Shown piece by piece: positions 54,006-63,500 of a DNA stretch of 64,000 bases (its first letter is position 1; each line of letters begins with the position of its first letter). The notes under the pieces are model-generated. The model made no database searches, had not been told where the DNA came from, and saw only the letters and a list, made by a program, of their open reading frames with translations. Both the position numbers and the translations under genes were made by a program. The DNA is from Bosea vestrisii (GTDB lineage Bacteria; Pseudomonadota; Alphaproteobacteria; Rhizobiales; Beijerinckiaceae): positions 4,430,001 to 4,494,000 of the forward strand of contig NZ_CP126307.1 in the NCBI RefSeq assembly GCF_030144325.1. The letters run 5' to 3'.

Positions 54006-56440
54006 GAACGCCTCCCCAACCGGCCGAGCATCAGGAAGGTTCCGATGCCGAGGCCGATGCAGGCTGCGAGCAATGCCAGCGCGTAGATGCCGATATTGCT
54101 CGACATCCAGTTGGCGAAGACCAGGCGCATATTGGCCAGGCTGAACGGTCGCGTCATGACGAAGGAGGTGCTGTCCGCCGAAATGACGTGATTGTCCTGG
54201 CCGTTCCGGAAGGCCGTGACCTTTCCGGCCATGCCGGCCCAGTTGCCTGGGGTGACGAGCCTGTCAGCCGCCCGCTCCAGCGCGTCCTCTTGGCGCACCA
54301 CGAAGGCGGTCCAGACCTGCCTTGTGTCGGGATCGGTCGCCTGCGCGGCGATCAATTCGGCCCCTTCCGCCGGCTCGTAGAGCGAAGGCGCGCGCGAAGG
54401 CGTGCGCAGCTGCGCGAAGGAGAGGTCGAAGGTCCGCTGCAGCCACTGGTCGAAGCTGATGAAGTAGCGGGCGAGGGGGCCGCCGAGCGAGCCGCGCCAG
54501 CGGTCGCGGACCCCTTCCGTCGTCGGCGCGATGCCGCCCGAATCCTCCGGTGTCGTCTGCCGACCCTGGAAGCGGTTGATCACCGCCTCGAACACGGCAG
54601 CGCCTTCGGATTCCGGCACGACGACGACGGCGTCCGCGCGCTGCGGCCAGGTGTTGCGGACATTGTCGGCGATGCCGACGCGCGGCAGCAGTCCGGCCGG
54701 CAACTGGCCGGCGGCGCCGACGATCAAAGCGGGGCGGTTGCCGACGGTCGCGGCGCTGCCGAGGATGTCGATCGGCAGTGGCCGGTCGGCGCGTTGGGCC
54801 AGCCGGGCGAGCAGCGTGGCGGCGGCGCCGAGATTGGGCAGGTCCTGCCGGCCGACGACCAGCGCCACCTGCGAGGCGATCGAATAGGGGAAACCGGTGC
54901 CCGCCACGGCGGCGAGATTAGGGCTGACCCCGATCTTGGCGAAATCCGGGAACGCCAGCGCCGTGGTGTCGAACAGCGCGAAGCGGTTCTTTCCGGGCAG
55001 GGTCGCGCCGGGCCCGCAGGCGAGGTCGGACCGCGTTGGCATGACCGCCTCGAACCAGATCTCGTTGATCCCGGGCCGGAAGTGCCGGAGCGGCACGGTG
55101 ATCGGGGTTTGCTGGAAGAGCCCGCCATTCGACGCATTGAGCGGCACCGTCGCCGCGACGTTGCCGTTGACGAAGATCTCGATGTGACCGGAGCCGGGAA
55201 GGACTTCCTCCGAATAGGCGCCGTCGAGATAGAGCGTCGCCTCGCCATAGGCGTTGGCGTAGAAATCTCCGGGCATGGCGACGACGGCGCGTACGCGCAT
55301 GCGCCGGCCCGAGGATTCCTGGGTGGGAACGCCGAGCTCGGAGAAGCGCAGCGCCTGCTTGCCCGAGATGAACGGCGCATCCGGCACATGCCAGCTCGCC
55401 GTGTCCATCGTCTTGCGGTTGATGTTGGTCGGCCTGGACACTGGACCGGTCAGGAGCCTGGCGATGATCGCCTCGAGATCCGGCCAGGTCTCGCCGGTAA
55501 CGAGCAGGGCGGCAGGGCCGAGCTTCGGATTGGCGACGAAGCCGAGGAAGCTGCCGGCCCCCGCCTCGGGCGGAAGCGCGCCGATGAGGTCGCGCAATTC
55601 CTTGCTGGTGCCGAGCAGAACGGTCAGCACGCCGGGGCGGATACGCTCCGGCAGCCGCTCGGAGACCCGCACCGCGGCCTGGCTGTAGCGGCCACGCAAG
55701 GCGACTCCCTGCGCGACGGCGAGGATGCTGCCCGCAGCAATGGCGCGCGTGGCACCTGGCGCAACGATGTGAATCGTCGTCTGCCCGCTTTCGTCGGCGC
55801 CGACGGCCGGAAGGTCGTCGATGCTGCGCAGCCGTGATTGCTGAGTCGCCGGATTCCTGAAGGACAGCCTGGTGCCCGCACCATCGATGCGCGTCCACAA
55901 TTCATAGGTGGAGGTGATCGTGCAGTCGGTGCGGTGGCGCTGCACAGCCTCGAAACGGATCGTGTTCTGACCGGGCCTGAGCAGCCCCTTGCGGATCGCG
56001 GTGGAGGTTCGCTTCAGGCGATCGGAGGAGGCGATCGGCGCCTCCATGATGCGCTCGCCATTGATGCGGACCGTCAGCCGCGAGGCCTCGGGCATCACGA
56101 CCAGCGCGTTCTGGAAGGCGATGTCGAGATTGAGATCGGCGCTCGCTTCGTCCTGGGTCAGGTAGAAGGCCCAGCTGCGCGTGTCGCTTTCGCCTTCGAG
56201 CGTAACGCGGGCCGCCGGCAGCAAGGGCTTGAAGGCGAAGCTGGCCGGAATGGCCGGCGCGGGCACGGCAACTCGCGGCGGCTCCGGTGGGCGTGGCGCG
56301 GCCGGCTGCTGGGCCGGCGGCACGATCATGAACGGCGCCGGCTCCTTCGGCGGCGTCTGGGCTTCCTGTGCCCGCAGTGCCGCCCCTCCGATCGGGAGGA
56401 TCGCTGCCGCGGCGAGGATGGGCAGGAGACGCATTCTCAT
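54002..56440 (-). CDS. bcsB: Cellulose synthase periplasmic subunit
   Basis: 812 residues. Signal peptide (MRMRLLPILAAAAILPIGGA), a Pro/Ala/Gln-rich linker (about 25-65), then the two carbohydrate-binding and flavodoxin-like domain pairs (LTVRINGERIMEAPIASSDR and GQNTIRFEAVQRHRTDCTIT; later LYLDGAYSEEVLPGSGHIEI and GINEIWFEAVMPTRSDLACG). A C-terminal membrane anchor is ANWMSSNIGIYALALLAACI with GLGIGTFLMLG following. This subunit guides the glucan out of BcsA. It starts inside the bcsA stop (overlap of four bases). Confidence 0.93.
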   Translation of the reverse strand: MRMRLLPILAAAAILPIGGAALRAQEAQTPPKEPAPFMIVPPAQQPAAPRPPEPPRVAVPAPAIPASFAFKPLLPAARVTLEGESDTRSWAFYLTQDEASADLNLDIAFQNALVVMPEASRLTVRINGERIMEAPIASSDRLKRTSTAIRKGLLRPGQNTIRFEAVQRHRTDCTITSTYELWTRIDGAGTRLSFRNPATQQSRLRSIDDLPAVGADESGQTTIHIVAPGATRAIAAGSILAVAQGVALRGRYSQAAVRVSERLPERIRPGVLTVLLGTSKELRDLIGALPPEAGAGSFLGFVANPKLGPAALLVTGETWPDLEAIIARLLTGPVSRPTNINRKTMDTASWHVPDAPFISGKQALRFSELGVPTQESSGRRMRVRAVVAMPGDFYANAYGEATLYLDGAYSEEVLPGSGHIEIFVNGNVAATVPLNASNGGLFQQTPITVPLRHFRPGINEIWFEAVMPTRSDLACGPGATLPGKNRFALFDTTALAFPDFAKIGVSPNLAAVAGTGFPYSIASQVALVVGRQDLPNLGAAATLLARLAQRADRPLPIDILGSAATVGNRPALIVGAAGQLPAGLLPRVGIADNVRNTWPQRADAVVVVPESEGAAVFEAVINRFQGRQTTPEDSGGIAPTTEGVRDRWRGSLGGPLARYFISFDQWLQRTFDLSFAQLRTPSRAPSLYEPAEGAELIAAQATDPDTRQVWTAFVVRQEDALERAADRLVTPGNWAGMAGKVTAFRNGQDNHVISADSTSFVMTRPFSLANMRLVFANWMSSNIGIYALALLAACIGLGIGTFLMLGRLGRRS

Positions 56441-58621
56441 TCCGCCGCGCTCCGCGGCTTGGTCGAACGGGAAAAGCGGTACAGGCCGAAGAGGTAGGAG
56501 AGGCCGCGGCTGGTCTGGAACACGGCGAGGCGCAGGAAGCGCAAGGTCCCGTAGACGACGCCCATGTTCTGGCGACGCGCCTTCTGGAAGTCGCTCCAGA
56601 TCGCGGCATCGGAAAAGGCGAGGTCGGCGATGATGCGGCTGTGCAGCGGCTCGCTGGGCTCATATTGGCAGCCCAATACCAGCCCCTTCTGATCCGATGC
56701 GAGGCGGGCGATGCGGACGGGCAGCCCGCCTGATGGCATCGCGATCGAGGTCTCGAAGGAGATCTCGCCCTTGCTTCCCACCGCCAGTCTGTCGAAGCCT
56801 TTGGACAGGACCCGGATGGCGACGCCGTCGACGGAGACGTTCTCGGTGACGATCGGTGCCGTCCGGCCGTCGATGCTGATCTCTCCGCGGCGCTTCACCG
56901 GAAAACGCCGGGCACCACGACCTTCCGGCCGCTCCGAAACCACGCCGAGGGCGCAGCCCGCCATCAGCAGGTTGAGGATGTTCCACAGTCCGACCACGAG
57001 TGTGGTGTCGGCATTGTACGGCTGGGCGATGGTGCGCCAATAGGTGGCGACGACACCGAGCGCCAGCACGGCGAAGATGATGAAGAAGGGCAGGCCGAGC
57101 TCGGATACACGCCGCGTCCCGAGCTCTTCGCTCTTGGCGGTGACCTTGAAGGTCGGCTTGCCGGGATTGATCAGGACCGAGATCACCGCCGGCAGCAGAT
57201 AGACCGACTGGATGAATTCGTAGAGCTCGGAGATCCAGGGCCAGCGATAGCGGCCATAGAGGTAGTTCTGCATCATCAGGTTCACCGCCATGTAGCTGAA
57301 CACATAGGCGATGAACTCGGCGCCGGAGGCTGTGAAGATCTCCAGTCCGAAGAAGAGATAGCAGAGCGGCGCGACCAAGAAGGTCAGGCGCACGAACGGG
57401 AACAGCCAGAACAGGGCCGAGGACGAGTAGCACAGGCGCTGCGGCAGGGAGAGGCCGCTCTTGAGCATCGGGCGGTGGTAGATCAGGATCTGCATCATGC
57501 CCTGCGCCCAGCGCGAGCGCTGGCCGATGAAGCTGGTGAAGGTCGCCGGCTGGAGGCCGGCGATCAGCGGCTTGTCGACATAGACGCTGTTCCAGCCGGT
57601 GGCGTGCAGCGTGATCGCGGTCTCGGCGTCTTCCGTGATGCTGCGGCCGGAGAAGCCGTTCGTCGTCTGCAGCGCCGTGCGGCGCAGCACCGCGGCCGAG
57701 CCGCAGAAGAACGAGGCGTTCCACTTGTCGAGGCCGCGCTGGATGATGCCGTAGAACATCTCGTTCTCGGACGGCATCGCCTTGAAGGTCTTGAGGTTGC
57801 GCTCCAGCGGGTCGGGATTGATGAAGAAGTGCGGCGTCTGGACCAGGAAAAGCTTCGGATCCTCGGCGAAATAGCCGATCGTCTCGGTCAGGAAGCTGCG
57901 TGCCGGCGCGTGGTCGGCGTCGAAGACGACGATGAGCTCGCCGGAGGAGTTGGCGAGGCCGTTGTTGAGGTTGCCGGCCTTGGCGCTGACATTGCGCTCG
58001 CGCGTCAGATAGGTGACGCCGAGCCCCTCGCAAAGCGCCTGCAGCGCCGTGCGACGCTCCCGGGCCGCGCTGGCGGCGACGAAGTTGTCGGCGTTGCATT
58101 TCTCATCGGTGCCGCCGTCGTCGAGCAGATAGACCGTCAGGCGGCCGGCCGGATAGTCCATGGCGAGCGCCGCCGAAAGCGTCGTCGCCAGCAGCTCCGG
58201 CTCCTCGTTATAGGTGGGTACGAAGACGTCGACGGCGGGGGGCGTCTGCAGGAAGCGGCGGCGGCGTCTTGCGCCGCGGCAGCGGCATCGCCACGACGAA
58301 CAGGCTGAGGAACAGCATGCCGATATTGTAGAGCTCGGCCAGATAGAGGATCAGGCCGGGAATGAAGTCCTCGAGCTGGTTGACCGGCGGCAGCGTGCTG
58401 GTCGTGCGCCAGTAGACGTAGCGCAGCACCATCGCCGTCCCGAGGCCAAGCGCGATCAGGCGCCAGACCCCGTAAGGGCGCAGGAATTTGAGCAGGATCA
58501 TCGCCCCGACGACGATCGTCCCGGCGATCAGATGCGCCTGCAGGCTGATCGGCAGCGTGATGAGCGCCACGACCACGGCGGTCGCGATGGCCCAGAAGAT
58601 GACGTAGCTCGCAGTTCGCAT
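56437..58621 (-). CDS. bcsA: Cellulose synthase catalytic subunit BcsA (frameshifted as recorded)
   Basis: GT2 processive glucosyltransferase with a c-di-GMP-binding PilZ domain. From 58621: membrane helices (VIFWAIATAVVVALITLPIS), PPVNQLEDFIPGLILYLAEL, then the frame breaks after PPPLPADAP at about 58240. It resumes in the next frame as AVDVFVPTYNEEPELLATTL, with DADHAPARSFL, TEDAETAITLH and QRSRWAQGMMQIL (the D, D, TED and QxxRW motifs) and a PilZ box ending NVSVDGVAIRV. The six-C run (minus strand) at 58240-58245 with one C removed gives 727 residues. All catalytic motifs lie after the break, so the recorded version would be inactive. Confidence 0.92.
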
Positions 58622-58645
58622 CGATTCGTCTGACGCTTCGTTGCC

Positions 58646-59554
58646 TCAGGGCGCAGGTGGTGGCGGAACGGTTGGGTATCCCTCCAGCGGCCTGTCCGGG
58701 ATCGGCTGAGAATCATGGGCTCGGTCGGCTTCGGTTTGCGAAGCTCGCGCCGGCCGCGGTCGCACAACGCGTCGGGGCGCCGCTGGCTCCGGATCTGAAA
58801 CCTGCGGCAGCGGATAGATCGGCGCCCCGGCCTTGCCGAGTTCCGGCGCTGGCGCCGGAGCGTCCCCGATCGGTCCCCAACCGCTGCGTCGCAGCGAGGC
58901 GTTGAGCGAGTAGTCATAGGCGAGGCGTAGCAGCGCGGCCTCGGTCGCCTTGGGATCGCAGATTCGCAGACGGACAGAGACTGCGCCTGATTTGGGCCGG
59001 AAGACGCTGTCTCCATCGGCAATGCGCTGCCAGGCGTAGAGACAGGCCTCGCCACCGGCGCCGCGGCCGAAGGCATAGCCGAACGGGCCGTATCTGTTCT
59101 GGACGAAGACGGCCGAGGGCGCCATGGCGACGCCCGGCAGGCGCTCCTCCATGTCCTGCGCGACGGAAAAATCGTCGATCCCCGGCAGCTTGAGCAGGTT
59201 GCCCTCGACACCGGCGCTGTCCGGCAGGTCGGCCGCGGTGAAGAAGGCGACCTGGATCGTGTTCTCGCCGGGGGTCCGGCCGCGCGTCGCCAGCGAGATC
59301 GTCTGCGAAATCGCGTTGTCGTAGCTGCGCTGCGTGACACTGATCGCGGGCGGGCTGCCGGGCGGCAAGGCGATCAGCGCCCGGCTGGGATCGACTGCGA
59401 TGGCGCGGGTCGAGAAGGTCAGTTCGGCGTCAGACAGCCGCTGCTCGCCGCAGCCCGCCACGAACAGTGCCGTGGCGGCGACCCACAGGAGTGCTGCCTT
59501 GTGCGCTGACGGGATCGCGAGACCCGCGATCGTCACTCGCCGATGAATCGTCAT
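58646..59554 (-). CDS. bcsN: Cellulose biosynthesis lipoprotein BcsN
   Basis: Predicted lipoprotein of 302 residues. The signal ends in a lipobox, VAATALFVAGCGEQ, so Cys would be acylated. Seen: DAELTFSTRAIAVDPSRALI, ALPPGSPPAISVTQRSYDNA, RYGPFGYAFGRGAGGEACLY, AWQRIADGD and VSVRLRICDPKATEAALLRL, which mark BcsN of rhizobia and relatives. The C-terminus is proline-rich. The start is uncertain: ATG at 59554 is nearest the signal peptide, ATG at 59590 is possible, and neither has a strong ribosome site. First gene of the operon, 24 bases before bcsA. Confidence 0.85.
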   Translation of the reverse strand: MTIHRRVTIAGLAIPSAHKAALLWVAATALFVAGCGEQRLSDAELTFSTRAIAVDPSRALIALPPGSPPAISVTQRSYDNAISQTISLATRGRTPGENTIQVAFFTAADLPDSAGVEGNLLKLPGIDDFSVAQDMEERLPGVAMAPSAVFVQNRYGPFGYAFGRGAGGEACLYAWQRIADGDSVFRPKSGAVSVRLRICDPKATEAALLRLAYDYSLNASLRRSGWGPIGDAPAPAPELGKAGAPIYPLPQVSDPEPAAPRRVVRPRPARASQTEADRAHDSQPIPDRPLEGYPTVPPPPAP

Positions 59555-60547
59555 TGTCGCCGGAAGCGATTGTTGCGCGCCGTCATGCATTGACCATCGA
59601 TTAACATTGGTTAACGAGTCGTTACTCCCGTGCGCAGGCCGTCTGGGGAGCGCATCGGCCGAGTACCTTGCCACCAATACAGATGATTCGCGCCGGCCTT
59701 CCAACCGATTGTGCGCGGCAATGGGCATTTTGGGAGTGGATTTGGCTGGGCGAGGCCGTGTCCGATCGATCGACAAGCCTCGGAACGTGGCGGCTATTGT
59801 CGCGCATCTTTCAGGGGCGATTGAATTCGCTCTAAATACCAGGCAGTTGTGAAGGCCGTCTGGTTACGGCGAGAGCCTGATGCCCGCGCCGAAATCCCCG
59901 CCGACGTTCACCGCGAGGGTTTGATCGCAAGCGCAAGCCCAAGGGGTGCGCGGGGTCCGGTTGCGGCCGCTTTCCGCCGCTGTGTCGAATGTCGATGTCG
60001 AGATGTCGAAGCGGCTGATGCTCGCCGCTCCCGAACCCCGCGCGCGGTTCTCTTTAAGGTGCCTCGCCGCGCCTTCAGGTCGGGCAAGACCCGGCTTCGT
60101 CCGGACGAGGCCCCTCCGCCATTCCAGCCCGCGACGGCTGTTCAAGGCGGACACCGCTCTCCCCGCCCGGCCGCACGATGCCTCGCGACAGCCCCCTTGG
60201 TCGGACGGGACGGGGGAGAATACGCCAGGTTTCCGAGGCGGGGATTGATGGCCGCGTTATCCCCGTCACGCTGGCGCCGGCTGGCAGGTTCGCTTGACGT
60301 TGCGGCAATATATCTGTGTTGTCGGATGGGGGAATGGTCAGGAAATCCTACTGGAATCACCGTCGATTCGGTGCCGTCCTCGCGGACAAAGAGAAACGTC
60401 CCCTGGCCTGCAATCGCCATGGCCGAGGCGACGGACGCGAACGTTGCGACAACTCTGCAACAGAGCGCTACTGACGATGGATGTGAATGGCCGTTCATAG
60501 CTCGCGAGAGTGTTGCACGGTATAATTGCGATTGGTTGGGGGACTTC
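59555..60547. other. 993-base gap between the cellulose operon and the autotransporter
   Basis: No convincing gene. Small open frames (for example plus strand 59607-59852 and 59946-60248) lack ribosome sites and family features. AT-rich stretch TTAACATTGGTTAAC at 59601-59615 lies just upstream of bcsN and resembles a CtrA box with a 6-base instead of 7-base spacer. The right end holds the autotransporter promoter. Base composition drops locally, as expected of regulatory DNA. It could hide a small RNA, but I see no structure that demands one. Confidence 0.5.
60521..60526 (+). promoter_or_regulatory. TATAAT, candidate -10 box of the autotransporter gene
   Basis: A perfect -10 consensus in otherwise GC-rich DNA, 22 bases before the GTG start. 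No good -35 is seen at 17 bases (TAGCTC). The leader would be only about 15 bases but still includes the ribosome site GGGGGAC at 60538-60544. Confidence 0.45.
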
Positions 60548-63500
60548 GTGACATCCGTGCTCGTCGCCGAGGCTGGGAAGCCGTCTGTCGTGCGGCTCCG
60601 TCCGCGCCTGTGCGCGGGGACGGCGCTCGTGCTCTTGTGCGCGGTGCTCGCGAGTCCGGCGTTGGCCAATGGCGGCGCTGGCGGCGGTGGCGGCGGCTCC
60701 GTCGGTGGTCTCGACAATCCCGATACCGCCGGCAATGCGGGCGGTAACGGCAGCAGCCTCATCGGCGGCGCCGGCGGCGGTGCCGGCCTGAGCGGCGGCG
60801 CTGGCGGTTCCAGCGCCGGTGCCGGCGGTTCGGGCGGGTTGAACCCGGGAGATTCCGGCAACCCTGGCTCCACCGGCGCGGCCGGCGCCGGCGGTGGCGG
60901 TGGTGCGCATGGCAGCGTTAGCGCGACGGTGCCGAGCGGAATCAGGACCGGCGGTGCTGGTGGCGCCGGCGGCGAGGGCCTGGGCATGGGCGGCGGCGGG
61001 GGCGGCGGTGCCGGCGGCTGGGGCGCCGTGATCACCGGCGCGGGAGCGCTCGGCTCGACCGGCGTGACGGCGACCGGTGGAGCCGGCGGCGCTGGTGGTG
61101 CTGCGATCGGCGGCTTTACCTACGCAGGCGGTGGCGGCAGCGGCGGCCACGGACTGGCCGTGACCGGCGGAGCCGGAACGTCGTTGACGCTCACCGGCGT
61201 CGTTCAAGGCGGCGTTGGCGGGATCGGCAGCTTTGCTTTGGGGGGATGGCCGGGCAGCAGCGGTGGAGATGGCGGGGCAGGCCTGTTCCTGAGCGGTGCA
61301 TCGACCGTCACCATCAATGCCGCTGTCCGCGGCGGCAATGGCGGAATGGGCGGCAGCGGCGGCGGCGCGCCCGGCGGAGTAGGGGGGGCAGGCGGCGGTG
61401 GTGTGTTCATCGCCAATGGTGGGACAGTCAACGTCAATGCCTCCGTCGTCGGTGGTCTCGGCGGCAATGGTGGCGTAGGACCGGTTTCGGGGGCTGCGGG
61501 CGGGCATGGAGCCGGCATCGCCGGCAACAATCTTACGGTTGTCCTTGGTACCGGCGGCATGATCAGCGATGCCGATGGCGCCGGTGGTGCCTTGGGCAAT
61601 GCCCTCCAGGTAAACGGCAGCAGCAAGCTGACGGTCACGGCGGCCGGCACCGCCAGCATCATCGGCAATATCGATATCGCGAGCGGCACGCTGACGCTCG
61701 ACCAGGGCGCCGGTAGCAGCATCACCATCGCCAATACGATCACCGGCGCGGGCGCGCTCGCCAAGGACGGTGCCGGCACGGTGACGCTGACCGGCACCAA
61801 CACCTATGCCGGAGGCACGACGCTCAATGCCGGCACGCTTTCGATTTCGGCCGATGCCAATCTCGGCAATGCGGCGAGCGGGATCACCTTCGGCGGCGCC
61901 AGCACCCTGCAGGTGACGGGGAGCTTCACCACGGCCCGGGCGATGGTGCTCAACGCCACCGGCACGGTCGAGGTCACTGCCGGCCAGAACTTCACCATGG
62001 GCGGTACGATCACCGGCGCCGGCGGCCTGATAAAGGCCGGCAGCGGGACGCTGATCCTGACCGGCAGCAACTTCTACACCGGCGGCAACACGATCTCGCA
62101 GGGCACGGTCTCGGTCTCCTCCGACGCCAATCTCGGCAGTGCGGGCTACACGATCACCTTCAACAACGCGACCATCGTCGCTGGCGCCGGCACAGGCGCT
62201 GATGCGGTGCTGCGCACGACGGCTTCGTTCACCAGCGGCCGTGACATCGCTTTCACCAGTGGTGGTGGCCGCATCGAGACCGATGCGGGAACGACGCTGA
62301 CACTCACCGGCGCGATCAGCGCCGTCGGCACCACCCCCAGCTTCGTCAAGCAGGGCGCCGGCACATTGGTGCTGACCGGCGACAGCTCGGCCGGCTATGA
62401 AGGTCGCACCTGGGTCAACGAGGGCACGCTGCGCATCGAAGCCGGCGGCAAGCTCGGCAGCAACAGCGTCGGCGGGCAGGCCTATATCAGCAATGGCGCG
62501 ACCGCGATCGTCACCGGCACCGGCTCGAGCTGGGAGACTTTCGGCCAGATGCGAGTTGGCGAGCATGGCTCCGGCACGCTGCGGATCGAGGCAGGCGGCT
62601 CCGTGAAGACCGGTGGCGGCTCCGGCACGGTCGGCATCGTCGGCGCCGGCGGCGCGAGTTCGGTCACGATCACCGGATCCGGCTCGCAATGGTTCGGCAA
62701 TGGCGAAAACCTCTATGTCGGCCATTCCAATGCGGGATCGCTGACGGTCACGGCCGGCGGCAGCCTCAAGCTCGGCAGCGCCGGCGACGGCACGATCATC
62801 GCGGGGTTGAGCGCCGGCGGCGCCGGCGGCATCATCAATATCGGCGCAGCTGAGGGCAGCGGCGCCGTGGCGGCGGGCGATCTCCTCGTCGGCAAGGTCG
62901 ATCTGGTGGCGAGCGCGAGCCAGCTGGTCTTCAACCATACCAATGTCGGCTACACGTTCGCGTCTTCGATCACCGGTGACGGCTCGGTGCGCCAGATCGC
63001 CGGCATCACGGCGCTGACCGGTACCAACGATTACAAGGGCCAAACACAGGTCCTGGGCGGGCGGCTGATCGCCGGAAATTCGACCGGCTTCTCCGCGAAC
63101 TCGGACTATACGGTTGCGGCGGGGGCGGTGCTCGAAGTGGCGGGTGGTGCCTTTACCGCGGCTAGGGTGGGCTCGCTGTCGGGTGCCGGCTTCGTCCTGA
63201 TCGGCCTCGACGAGATGCTGATCACCGGGACCACTAACCAGACCGCCACTTTCTCCGGAACCTTCTTCGGCGATGGCTCGCTCCGCTTCGACGGCTCCGG
63301 CACGCAGATCTACACCGGCACGGGCAATCTCGGCGGCGACCTCCTCATCTGCGCCTGCAGCACCGGCTCCTTCATCATCCGCGGTGGATCGCTGACCTTC
63401 GGCGGCGGCGTCCAGGTCAATGGCGGCATGCTGCTTCTCGATCAGGCCGGCTTGTTGACGGCCGGCCATAATATTGAGGTCAATAGTGGCGCGCTGGTCG

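Noticed and set aside
59601..59615. CtrA box upstream of bcsN
   Set aside because: The TTAA halves are 6 rather than 7 bases apart, and CtrA spacing is strict; kept only as a note in the gap entry.
59607..59852. Small plus-strand open frame of 81 codons
   Set aside because: TTG start, no ribosome site, no signal peptide or family likeness.
60338..63469. Very long minus-strand open frame (over 1000 codons)
   Set aside because: It lies antisense to the autotransporter gene. Its protein is low-complexity Ala/Arg/Gly without motifs, as expected from the complement of GC-rich repeat DNA.
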